Positions 26,522 to 34,773 of a stretch of DNA of 64,000 bases are shown in pieces (the first letter of the stretch is position 1; each line of letters opens with the position of its first letter). The position numbers and the translations under genes were made by a program. The notes below the pieces were generated by a model, which did not search any database, was not told the DNA's origin, and saw only the letters and a list, made by a program, of their open reading frames with translations. The DNA comes from Planktothrix rubescens CCAP 1459/22 (GTDB taxonomy: Bacteria > Cyanobacteriota > Cyanobacteriia > Cyanobacteriales > Microcoleaceae). The stretch is from contig LR882958.1 of the NCBI GenBank assembly GCA_904830895.1, positions 1,606,001 through 1,670,000 on the forward strand. Reading direction: 5' to 3'.

Positions 26522-28944
26522 AGTATAAAAACATAAGAGAAGAAGAACTAAAAAATAAAGTTGGTGCAGACTGGTTTAAGCAATTTGACACAACCGAAAT
26601 TTTAGGAAATATTGACTTTACTGTTTTTCCAAAAAATGACAGTTTATTTGGACGGACACCACTTTTATGGGCAGAAGCTAAAACAGGAAATTTTGACGTT
26701 CCGACTATGTTTGTGCAACTCATTCTAACTATCGGTAAAGCACGAACGTTTGACAAAACATTGCCTCCTGCTTTTTTGGGTGCTTTTGACTTCAAAAAAA
26801 TTGCTTTTGTTGAGTACAGTAACGTTCAAGATATTTTTTATCTCAATGATTTTAACTGGAACGTAACGCCAAGCAACCACGAAACAAAAGAGTTTCGACT
26901 CATCAAAGAACGTATTGAAAGTACGCTCAAAGAAAATACTTATGTTTTTGATTTTGAAAAAGACGATAAAGAACTACGAACATTTATCAAAGACAACATA
27001 GCCAATGCCACAACAATAAGTAAAATAAAGATTGATAAAAATAATTTTATTCCTATTTATTTAAGATGGATTGAAACGGTAAAACCTATCATTAATGTAA
27101 ATTGGGAAGAACTCAAAAAAGCCAATATTTTAGACAGCGATTTTTATCTTGCAGACCTTTTTGTGGACGATAAAGACACCCAAAACATAGAAGATGACAG
27201 CAGCATAAGAGATAATTTGTTTGTCGTTTTTCAGAATCAAGGCTATAAAATAGCCAAAGAAAACCTCAAACAAATGTTTGATGCTACCATAAACATTAAA
27301 AATAAAGATATTTATTCCCAATTTTGGAAACTCTACAAACGACCACCCCTAAAAGAGTTTCAAGATTATATCATCGAACGTAGAGATTTACTTACGCCAC
27401 AAGACATTAGAGAACGAAAAGGTGCTTTTTTTACGCCACGAATTTGGGTAGAACTTTCACAAAAATATCTTACTGATTATTTAGGCGAAAACTGGCAAGA
27501 CGACTATACTATTTGGGATTGTGCAGCAGGAACAGGAAATCTTTTGGCAGGACTGACCAACAAATACAACATTTACGCAAGTACATTAGACCAAGCTGAT
27601 GTAAACGTAATGCACGAGCGTATAGAACACGGAGCAAATTTATTAAAAAATCACGTTTTTCAATTTGACTTTTTGAATGATGACTTTACTAAACTCCCTC
27701 AAAGTTTGCAAGACATTATTAACGATGAAGAAAAACGTAAAAAATTGATTGTTTATATTAATCCTCCGTATGCAGAAGGGGGAAGTAGTAAGCAAAAAAC
27801 TGGAACAGGAGAGTATAAGAAAGGAGTAAATGAAAATAAAATCCACGATAAATATCACGATAAGTTATCTGGAGGAAATCGAGAACTATTTGCACAATTT
27901 TTAGCAAGAATTTATTTTGAAATCTCTGGTAGTAAGATTGCAGAATTTTCAACCTTAAAAATTCTGCAATCTTCTCACTTTTTAGATTTTCGTCAGCATT
28001 TTAGAGCAAAGATTGAAAAAGTTTTTTTAGTTCCTGCTGATACTTTTGATAATGTAAAAGGGAAATTTCCTATCGGATTTAAAATTTGGAATACCAATAA
28101 AAAAGATATTTTTAAAGAAATTGAAGCTGATATTTATGATAAAAAAGAAAGTTTTATAGGTACAAAAATTTTATATTCATACGAAGATTTTGAATATTAC
28201 AGTAAGTTTGTAAATTCAATTAAATTAAAAACAGGATTTACCATTGGTTGGTTGGAAGGGACTACAAGAAATTCATTTCAACATAACAGTATTATACAAA
28301 TTGTAAATAGTAAAGAACAAATGGCTGTTCCTCGTGGAATGTTTGTTTTTTCGGAAAACTTAATTAAGTGTTGCGTTTGTTATTCAGTTCGTAAAGCAAT
28401 CGACGCAACTTGGCTAAACGACCGAGATCAATTTTTATTTCCAAATGATGGTTGGCAAAATGACACAGAATTTCAAAACGATTGTTTTATTTATACACTT
28501 TTTAACAATAATATTCAAAGCAAATTTGGCACAAACCATTGGATTCCCTTTACTGAGCAAGAAGTAAATGCACAAAATAAGTTTGAAAGTCATTTTATGA
28601 CTGATTTTATCAATGGAAAAATGAAAGTAGAAGAAGAAACGGTTTTATTTGGTTCGGCAAGTTCTCCAAATCAAAAAAGGGAATTTTCAGCAGAAGCAAA
28701 GGCAGTTTTTGATGCAGGAAGAGAATTTTGGAGCTATTATCATAAACAGCCAAATGTAAACGTCAATGCAAGTCTGTATGACATTAGAGAATATTTTCAA
28801 GGCAGAAATGAAAAAGGTAGAATGAACTCAAAAAGCAATGACGCACACTATATGCAGTTAATAGGCGAACTCAGAAACCAACTCAACTTTTTAGCCGACA
28901 AAATCAAACCGAAAATATACGAATACGAATTTTTAAAAGAATAA
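26518..28944 (+). CDS. Single-chain restriction-modification enzyme (N6-adenine methylase plus nuclease)
   Basis: 808 residues. The N-terminus has a PD-(D/E)XK-like site (NIDFTVF with D33, then WAEAKTG with E53 and K55). The centre holds an adenine-N6 methylase: SAM-binding WDCAAGTGNLLAG (about 332-344) and catalytic NPPY (415-418), preceded by RKGAFFTPR. The C-terminal third is probably the target-recognition domain. This is the architecture of type IIG/Eco57I-like enzymes, which cut and methylate with one chain. Base composition is AT-rich with codon use unlike the neighbours and without HIP1 sites, and the protein style is that of Bacteroidetes homologues, so horizontal acquisition is likely. 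Site specificity unknown. Confidence 0.88.
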   Translation: MKYKNIREEELKNKVGADWFKQFDTTEILGNIDFTVFPKNDSLFGRTPLLWAEAKTGNFDVPTMFVQLILTIGKARTFDKTLPPAFLGAFDFKKIAFVEYSNVQDIFYLNDFNWNVTPSNHETKEFRLIKERIESTLKENTYVFDFEKDDKELRTFIKDNIANATTISKIKIDKNNFIPIYLRWIETVKPIINVNWEELKKANILDSDFYLADLFVDDKDTQNIEDDSSIRDNLFVVFQNQGYKIAKENLKQMFDATINIKNKDIYSQFWKLYKRPPLKEFQDYIIERRDLLTPQDIRERKGAFFTPRIWVELSQKYLTDYLGENWQDDYTIWDCAAGTGNLLAGLTNKYNIYASTLDQADVNVMHERIEHGANLLKNHVFQFDFLNDDFTKLPQSLQDIINDEEKRKKLIVYINPPYAEGGSSKQKTGTGEYKKGVNENKIHDKYHDKLSGGNRELFAQFLARIYFEISGSKIAEFSTLKILQSSHFLDFRQHFRAKIEKVFLVPADTFDNVKGKFPIGFKIWNTNKKDIFKEIEADIYDKKESFIGTKILYSYEDFEYYSKFVNSIKLKTGFTIGWLEGTTRNSFQHNSIIQIVNSKEQMAVPRGMFVFSENLIKCCVCYSVRKAIDATWLNDRDQFLFPNDGWQNDTEFQNDCFIYTLFNNNIQSKFGTNHWIPFTEQEVNAQNKFESHFMTDFINGKMKVEEETVLFGSASSPNQKREFSAEAKAVFDAGREFWSYYHKQPNVNVNASLYDIREYFQGRNEKGRMNSKSNDAHYMQLIGELRNQLNFLADKIKPKIYEYEFLKE

Positions 28945-28947
28945 TAA

Positions 28948-29217
28948 ATGATAGAAATTAGTTTTGATGATTCTTTTAAGCGAGCCTTCAAAAAACGTTT
29001 TCAAGGCAACCATGAGTTAGAAAAAAAATTTCGGATAAAGCTAGAAAAATTCAAGGAAAATCCGTTTGATCCATCTCTCAAAACCCATAAATTATCAGGT
29101 AAACTTAAAGAACTGTGGAGTTTTAGTATTGAGTATAATCAAAGAGTGATATTTTACTTTACAGACGAAGAAAAAGCCGTTTTTGTTGATATTGGTAATC
29201 ACGATCAAGTCTATTAA
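28948..29217 (+). CDS. RelE/YafQ-type mRNA interferase toxin (intact copy)
   Basis: 89 residues: MIEISFDDSFKRAFKKRF, LKTHKLSGKLKELWSFSI, RVIFYFTDEEKAVFVDIGNHDQVY, the compact RelE/ParE fold with the terminal GxHDxVY motif. It begins 4 bp after the restriction-modification gene and lies in the right copy of the 447-bp direct repeat. No antitoxin gene directly precedes this copy; the cognate antitoxin candidate is the 68-residue protein at 25262, 3.5 kb upstream. RelE toxins cut mRNA at the ribosome. Confidence 0.85.
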   Translation: MIEISFDDSFKRAFKKRFQGNHELEKKFRIKLEKFKENPFDPSLKTHKLSGKLKELWSFSIEYNQRVIFYFTDEEKAVFVDIGNHDQVY

Positions 29218-29394
29218 TTGAAAGCGATCGCCGAAAACTCACGACTCACGGTAATAGCGATCTCAATACTCTGAATATAATTCGGACTATCGTGTAAGAG
29301 TCTTTGAATTTTTTGAGCTATAGTATTGTCATACAGAGTTATGACAAGCAAAAATATGAGAGTTAATGCAAGGCTCGATAGCGATCGGGCTAAT
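28948..29394 (+). repeat. 447-bp direct repeat, right copy
   Basis: Second copy of 25468-25914, constant offset 3480 bp. Homology stops at TAAT (29394), where the RHH frame breaks and a TAATTCG repeat cluster begins. Confidence 0.95.
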
Positions 29395-29418
29395 TCATTG
29401 ACTCCTAATTCGTAATTC
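29341..29418 (+). pseudogene. 5' fragment of the RHH antitoxin gene
   Basis: The frame begins MTSKNMRVNARLDSDRAN, identical to the first 18 residues of the antitoxin at 25861, then diverges into SLTPNS and stops at TAA 29416-29418. It marks the right breakpoint of the duplication, next to repeats of TAATTCG. Confidence 0.85.
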
Positions 29419-29429
29419 GTAATTCGTAA

Positions 29430-30062
29430 TTAATAATTCTTAATTTTTTGAATTGCCCATTTTGCCCTAGCTCTAACTGCCAGAACTTCATCAATATTTG
29501 CTAATTGTTGTAACTGTTCTTGAATTTTATTCAACCATTCTGGTTGAGTTTTTTGAATAGCTATTGCTAAACCCTCTAACCCAAAAACACCCGCATATCT
29601 AACAATCCATTCGGGATCTTCTACGGTTTTTTGTAATATTTTAAAAGTTTCAAATTGAGCATCAGCAAGTTGTTCAAAAGGTAATTTGTCCCAGTGAATA
29701 TTCCCTAATCCTCTGGTAGCTGCCCGACGAACACTTAAAGCAAAATCACTCCCGGCGGATTCTAATAAAACCTCTAAACCACGAGGATCACCAATACCTG
29801 ATAAGGCACGAATAGCCCAAGCCCTTGCCCCATAATTATAACCATCCAATTGTTCTAATAAGGGAATAACCGCAGGTTCACCCAACTGAGTTAATCCATC
29901 CACCGCAGCCACCGCAGCCCCAGGATTATTATAGCCTAAAACGGTAATTAATGTCGGAATTGCTTCAACAGAATTAGCTTGAGCTAAGGCAGAAACAGCT
30001 TTAAATAAAGAGGCAGCAGAATCAGCTTTTTCAACAGATTGAATTAATATTTGTACAGTCAT
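29430..30062 (-). CDS. cpcF: Phycocyanobilin lyase subunit CpcF
   Basis: 210 residues of HEAT-like repeats (AIPTLITVLGYNNPGAAVAAVDGLTQLG, ARAWAIRALSGIGDPRGLEVL, SVRRAATRGLGNIHWDKLP). The RGLGNIHWDKLP stretch is characteristic of CpcF. With CpcE it forms the heterodimer that attaches phycocyanobilin to Cys84 of the phycocyanin alpha subunit. It follows cpcE by 24 bp on the same strand; the phycocyanin structural genes are not in the window. Confidence 0.92.
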   Translation of the reverse strand: MTVQILIQSVEKADSAASLFKAVSALAQANSVEAIPTLITVLGYNNPGAAVAAVDGLTQLGEPAVIPLLEQLDGYNYGARAWAIRALSGIGDPRGLEVLLESAGSDFALSVRRAATRGLGNIHWDKLPFEQLADAQFETFKILQKTVEDPEWIVRYAGVFGLEGLAIAIQKTQPEWLNKIQEQLQQLANIDEVLAVRARAKWAIQKIKNY

Positions 30063-30086
30063 ATTTTTACTATTAGCTAATATTTT

Positions 30087-30923
30087 TTATAATAAATAAT
30101 CCATTAATTCCATGACTTCAATTGCTGATTCAGACAAATTAAAATCAGAAGTATCGGTTAATTGATATTCTAAAACTCCTTTTAAAGCAATTAATTTTAA
30201 ACTATTTTCTGCAAAGGTTTCGGCGATCGCTTTTGCCCCAGGTAAATATCCAATTGCCCCTAAGTCCATTAAGGCGGTGCGGCGTAAGGTTAAATCATTG
30301 CCTTTTAACGCCTCTATTAACCGTTGTCCGTAGCTATTTTCGCCCGTTAATTGATACATTGCTCTGAATGCCGCATACCGAACTTTAGGCACGAAATGTT
30401 CTACAAACGGTTGAACAAACGGTATCGCAACGGTGGCTTTTAAACTGCCTAATGCTTCTAAAATGGCATCATAGGGTTGAACTAAATAGGGTTTTCCAGG
30501 GACAAATTGAGCGACTTCTAATCCCCCTTCTAATAATTTTATTAAGACGGGAACACAACGCTCATCCCCTAATTGTTCTAAAGATTGAGCCGCCGCCTCT
30601 CGAACATAAACATCAGCACAGTCTAAACATTCAATTAATGCCGAAACTGCCCGTTTATCTCCTAGTTTTCCTAAAGCTCTAGCCGCATTTCTGCGTAGGG
30701 GATAACCGCCTTCTTCAGTGCGATCGGATTCATCATTTAAAGCTAAAATCAAGGCATCTACCGCCCCCTGTTCATTCACTCGAAAACGTCCTAACCACCA
30801 AGCTGCATAATAGCGATGTCCTAATTCTTCATGGCTAAGATTAGCGATCGCTTGTTCAATGGTTAAAGATTCTTCCTCTTGAGTGCTATTGTTTTCCGTT
30901 GATTCATGCCCTAAATCTTGCAT
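30087..30923 (-). CDS. cpcE: Phycocyanobilin lyase subunit CpcE
   Basis: 278 residues from the ATG at 30923 (MQDLGHESTEN); upstream in-frame starts to 30974 would add up to 17 residues. HEAT repeats read YYAAWWLGRFRV, PLRRNAARALGKLGDKRAVSALI, VYVREAAAQSLEQLGDERCVPVLI. GGYPLRRNAARALG and the end ENSLKLIALKGVLEY match CpcE. It works with CpcF as a chromophore lyase/isomerase-type enzyme on the phycocyanin alpha chain. The close homologue PecE is less likely by sequence style. Confidence 0.92.
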   Translation of the reverse strand: MQDLGHESTENNSTQEEESLTIEQAIANLSHEELGHRYYAAWWLGRFRVNEQGAVDALILALNDESDRTEEGGYPLRRNAARALGKLGDKRAVSALIECLDCADVYVREAAAQSLEQLGDERCVPVLIKLLEGGLEVAQFVPGKPYLVQPYDAILEALGSLKATVAIPFVQPFVEHFVPKVRYAAFRAMYQLTGENSYGQRLIEALKGNDLTLRRTALMDLGAIGYLPGAKAIAETFAENSLKLIALKGVLEYQLTDTSDFNLSESAIEVMELMDYLL

Positions 30924-31023
30924 TATGTTAAGGTGTAATGTTTTCAACCTATTGATCATAACAGAAATCAGCAATCAAAGGGAAGTCCAGATTTAAGTTC
31001 AACAGGACTTACGCAGATGCGTA

Positions 31024-31160
31024 TATAGCAATCCTAAATAGGTTGTAACATTTCAATACTGATATGAAACGGCCAGAAGTATTACCCCAGATCCCTCCCC
31101 CCTAGCCCCCGTGCACGGGGGGTTTGGGGGGGCTGTTCCGGCGTTCCCTTTTGATCACAG
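31024..31160. mobile_element. Truncated MITE-like element
   Basis: Starts with TATAGCAATCCTAAAT (31024-31039) and follows the 33346 element base for base (GGTTGTAACATTTC, ATATGAAACGGCC, AGAAGTATTACCCC, palindrome CCCCCGTGCACGGGGG at 31106-31121, TTCCCTTTTGATCA). It then departs, so the right inverted end is missing. It lies upstream of cpcE, in the gap to the 5'-nucleotidase gene. Confidence 0.7.
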
Positions 31161-31221
31161 AAAATATACAAACCCATACTTTCCCAACCTCAAATCACTC
31201 ATTAATCCATTGATTGATTTT

Positions 31222-32808
31222 TCATTCCTTAGCTGTAATGCGATCGCCCGATTCCACATTAATTTCCGATTGCTTCTTAATATAATCAATCACCACATCC
31301 GCCAATAAAAATCCCGTATCAACTTGATTTTTACCCGATTTCATCACCTCATAACCATCTCCCCCAATCGACATAAAATTATTCGCAACGACTCGATAGG
31401 TAGCAGTTAAATCTATGGGTTTTTCTTGTCCCGATTGATCAACAATAGTAACGGAAATAACGCGATCACCCGCCGGAGCTTTGGGGTCATAAATAAACCT
31501 TAATCCTGACACTTGGGGGAATCTTCCCTCTCCTAATTCCACTTGACTGACACCATGTTCTAAGGCTTGTTTGAGTTGTTCTCCGGTTAAATCTAAACGA
31601 GCAATTGTATTCCCAAAAGGCATGACTTCAATCACTTGACTAACACTAATATTTCCGGCGGGAATACTAGACCGAATTCCTCCAGAATTTAATAGGGCAA
31701 TTTGAGCGCCATCGGGTCTTAATTTATTTAACATGGCATCGGTAATTAAATTACCTAAATTAGTTTCTTGAGTTCTAACTAAATCTCGACTTCCTTCTAA
31801 GGGAGTTAAGGTTTTTCCAATAATTGTTTGACGTAAAACTTCTAGGGAAGCGGAAAATTTTGCTAACTGTTTGGCAAAGTTGGCATCCGGTTGAATTTGA
31901 TCATTAATAGCATGGGGTGTTCCTGTCCAAGAAATTACTTCTCCTCGGCGATTAAATTTAACTTCTAAATCCCCTAAATATTTCCCCCATTCCCAAGATG
32001 TCACCACTAAAACTTTCTCACCCTTTGGTGTGGTTTCAACAATAGGATAGGGTTGTTTAGCATTAGGCATCGAACCTAACGGTGTGTGGCTATGTCCGCC
32101 GATAATAATATCAATATCATTGACGGTTTTAGCCAGTTCTAAATCCGATTCTAAGCCAATATGGGTTAACCCAATAATTTTATTCACTCCTTGTTTTTTT
32201 AACTCAGAAACCGCTTTTTTTGCTGCTTGAATAGCATCAGTAAAACGTACTCCTTCCCCTGGACTTGACATATTAGCTGTAGCTTCTGTGGTTAAGCCAA
32301 ATACCCCGATTTTTTTACCTTTAACCGATAGAATTACCCAAGGTTTTACTAACCCCGCTAAGGGAGAATTAGGCGCGATTTCAAGATTAGCCGAAAGCAT
32401 AGGAAACTTGGCTTTTTTAATAAAATTAGCTAAAACAGTCTGTCCCCTGTCAAATTCATGGTTTCCCAGGGTAACTGCCTGATAATTCATCTGATTATAA
32501 AAGGGTAAATCCGCTTGACCTAAATATTGATTAAAATATAAAGTTCCTTGAAAAATATCCCCGGCATCTAGGAGGAGGGTTTCTTGAGAATTTTTGGTTT
32601 TTAAACTATCAATCAGGGTTTTACGTCGGACAATGCCGCCTAGTTCCTTGTCGTTAACGGTAACGGGTTCTAAGTGGGCATGATGATCATTACTATGGAT
32701 AATTCTTAGGTTAAATTCAGGATTGAATAATCCTAAACTGGGGGGTGCAATCGCTAAAATTATTCCGACAAAAAATAAGATAAAACTGTATTTTAATATT
32801 CGTTTCAT
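31222..32808 (-). CDS. Secreted 5'-nucleotidase-family metallophosphoesterase
   Basis: 528 residues. A signal peptide (MKRILKYSFILFFVGIILAI) precedes the calcineurin-like domain with metal motifs IIHSNDHHAHLEP, LLLDAGDIFQG, VTLGNHEFDRG, and GGHSHTPLG. The C-terminal 5'-nucleotidase substrate domain contains NLGNLITDAML, ALLNSGGIRSSIPAG and ANNFMSIGGDGYEVM. It hydrolyses nucleotides (UshA-like) in the periplasm, releasing phosphate. The gene stands alone; a repeat element lies just beyond its 3' end. Confidence 0.93.
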   Translation of the reverse strand: MKRILKYSFILFFVGIILAIAPPSLGLFNPEFNLRIIHSNDHHAHLEPVTVNDKELGGIVRRKTLIDSLKTKNSQETLLLDAGDIFQGTLYFNQYLGQADLPFYNQMNYQAVTLGNHEFDRGQTVLANFIKKAKFPMLSANLEIAPNSPLAGLVKPWVILSVKGKKIGVFGLTTEATANMSSPGEGVRFTDAIQAAKKAVSELKKQGVNKIIGLTHIGLESDLELAKTVNDIDIIIGGHSHTPLGSMPNAKQPYPIVETTPKGEKVLVVTSWEWGKYLGDLEVKFNRRGEVISWTGTPHAINDQIQPDANFAKQLAKFSASLEVLRQTIIGKTLTPLEGSRDLVRTQETNLGNLITDAMLNKLRPDGAQIALLNSGGIRSSIPAGNISVSQVIEVMPFGNTIARLDLTGEQLKQALEHGVSQVELGEGRFPQVSGLRFIYDPKAPAGDRVISVTIVDQSGQEKPIDLTATYRVVANNFMSIGGDGYEVMKSGKNQVDTGFLLADVVIDYIKKQSEINVESGDRITAKE

Positions 32809-32931
32809 AAGTTTGATTGAAATTGGTATTTCCCCACGGAATAAATGATTTTAAACACTCCATAGGGAAATATAGCATAATTATGAGACAGTTTTAGATA
32901 AAATTTAACAAGTTGTGATTTGAGTTTTATG

Positions 32932-33276
32932 TTACTCCTGAGTCGTTTGCTCTACTGGGGTTTCTGGTGAATTTGATTGCTCATGAACCACTTGCGGGAC
33001 TTCATAACTAATATCGCCAAAAACCGAAATAAAATTCCCCATTTCCGTGGTAGCATTGACTACAGAAAACTGCTCAGGATACAGAATTACATTTTCATAT
33101 TCAAAACCCGATTCTCCGGTTTCACTAAGAATAGTCAGGTCAACCGCATATCCCTCTTTAGGATGTTCATAACATTCGATTACTGTTCCAATTGTTCCCT
33201 TGGGAATTAGGGATTTTCCAAAATCTGCGGGAATATCCACTAATGTTTTAATCCGATCATAGGCTTGTGCTTTCAT
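32932..33276 (-). CDS. DUF4926-like small protein
   Basis: 114 residues. The first 70 (DRIKTLVDIPADFGKSLIPKGTIGTVIECYEHPKEGYAVDL...) look like the DUF4926 beta-barrel found in many cyanobacterial small proteins next to toxin-antitoxin genes. A Glu/Thr/Pro-rich tail follows. There is no signal peptide or membrane helix. Function unknown; no obvious partner adjacent. Confidence 0.65.
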   Translation of the reverse strand: MKAQAYDRIKTLVDIPADFGKSLIPKGTIGTVIECYEHPKEGYAVDLTILSETGESGFEYENVILYPEQFSVVNATTEMGNFISVFGDISYEVPQVVHEQSNSPETPVEQTTQE

Positions 33277-33345
33277 TTAAAATCCTAAAATGGAGTTGAT
33301 TTATTATACTGGCATGAAGCAGTCAAAAGTATTAATAGACTATAA

Positions 33346-33515
33346 TATAGCAATCCTAAATAGGTTGTAACATTTCAATACTGATATGAAACAGCCAGAA
33401 GTATTACCCCAGATCCCTCCCCCCCTAGCCCCTCGTGCACGGGGGGTTTGGGGGTCTGTTCCGGTGTTCCCTTTTGATCAGGAATTTTGAACACAACTCA
33501 AATGGGATTGCTATA
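33346..33515. mobile_element. Complete 170-bp MITE-like element
   Basis: The left end TATAGCAATCCTAAAT (33346-33361) and right end AAATGGGATTGCTATA (33500-33515) are imperfect inverted repeats. The inside holds a C-run/G-run stem around CGTGCACG (near 33434-33443). The same interior occurs at 31040-31158 and partly at 56690-56757. Non-coding. Confidence 0.75.
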
Positions 33516-33543
33516 GTAAATATAAATTGAATAAGAGGGCAAC

Positions 33544-33840
33544 ATGACCAACTCCAAAATAACAGGGAAAACCCTTAACCCCAACCCAGAGCATCGCAGC
33601 GACGGTAGCGAACTCATTCCTGCTGAAATTCCCACAAATGATCCCCAATCTCCTGATATTGCCGCTGAAACGGGCTACACTAAAGATGATGAAGGTTTGC
33701 TCAATAACTTTGCGGTCGAGCCTGATATCTACCCCTCGGAATATCCCTCAACCCGACAACAAAAACGATATATTTTCTTAGGAGCGGGGGCGGTTTTGTT
33801 CGTTGTTATTTTGCTAATGATTACCTTTTCTGTTAGCTAA
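33544..33840 (+). CDS. Small tail-anchored membrane protein, unknown function
   Basis: 98 residues: a soluble acidic N-terminal part with DDEGLLNNFAVEPDIYPSEY and STRQQKRY just before one C-terminal membrane helix (YIFLGAGAVLFVVILLMITF). The polar region has the look of a conserved cyanobacterial small membrane protein, but I cannot name the family. It starts 28 bp after the MITE-like element, so its promoter may lie in or near the element. Confidence 0.65.
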   Translation: MTNSKITGKTLNPNPEHRSDGSELIPAEIPTNDPQSPDIAAETGYTKDDEGLLNNFAVEPDIYPSEYPSTRQQKRYIFLGAGAVLFVVILLMITFSVS

Positions 33841-33963
33841 ATATTAATAGGTAGTGAGCAATGAGCGATCAAAAATGGGCGATAGTCAATTTTGGAATAG
33901 GTAATAGGTAATCTGATAATTTTGATATAATTGAACCGTAGCCAACTCAATTAGGATAAAATC

Positions 33964-34545
33964 ATGGAAACTATTACAATACCCACACCCTTTGAGTTAA
34001 CTATTGAACTAACAGATGAGCAGTTTTTTCAGCTATGTCAAAATAACCGGGATTTGAGATTTGAGCGCAGTGCATCGGGAGATTTAGCTATTATGCCCCC
34101 CACAGGTAGCGAAACTGGCAACCGAAATATTGATCTATCTTATCAACTGCAAAGCTGGAGTCGTCAAAATAATTTAGGATTAGCCTTTGATTCTTCAACG
34201 GGTTTCAGGCTTCCTAATGGTGCAAATCGCTCCCCCGATGCTGCTTGGGTCAGTAACCAAAGATGGGAGGTTTTAACCACAGCAGAAAAAGAAAAATTTG
34301 CTCCCCTATCTCCCGATTTTGTTGTTGAATTACGCTCAAAAACTGATTCCTTAGAAAAGCTACAGGCTAAAATGCAAGAATATATAGAAAATGGGACAAA
34401 ATTAGGATGGTTACTAGATAGACACAATCAGCGTGTAGAAATTTATCGCCATAATCAAATAGTAGAAATTATCCCATCTCCCCAATCTTTATCGGGAGAA
34501 AATATTTTACCAGGATTTATATTAGATTTGACAAATATTATCTGA
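33964..34545 (+). CDS. Uma2-family (DUF820) putative endonuclease
   Basis: 193 residues. LTDEQFFQLCQNNRDLRFERSASGDLAIMPPTGSETGNRN, SPDAAWV, and LSPDFVVELRSKTDSLEKLQAKMQEYIENGTKLGWLLD match Uma2, a PD-(D/E)XK-type fold (Asp in SPDAAW, then E-x-R in VELRSK). The usual last Lys/Ser position is altered (VELRSKTD rather than VELLSPSD as in the copies at 56845 and 62300). The family is massively expanded in cyanobacteria with no settled function. Confidence 0.85.
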   Translation: METITIPTPFELTIELTDEQFFQLCQNNRDLRFERSASGDLAIMPPTGSETGNRNIDLSYQLQSWSRQNNLGLAFDSSTGFRLPNGANRSPDAAWVSNQRWEVLTTAEKEKFAPLSPDFVVELRSKTDSLEKLQAKMQEYIENGTKLGWLLDRHNQRVEIYRHNQIVEIIPSPQSLSGENILPGFILDLTNII

Positions 34546-34773
34546 AATTATGTATAATTTTGATGGGGATTTAAGCCCCTACAAGAGTGTTGTATCAGTA
34601 AGGAGCGATTAATATGAATATTAAAAAATAATTAAAAAAACTCAAATGTATTGACAAAAGTGTTTATTTAAGTTAACGTTTTAATTTCTGAAAACCATTT
34701 GTTGATGTGTTCATAGAAAGTTATATGACTAAAAAATAAAATTTTAATTCCTGTACCAATCCCTTTTAATAAT

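Noticed and set aside
30452-30682. Plus-strand frame opposite cpcE.
   Set aside because: Shadow of the HEAT repeats; no initiation signals.
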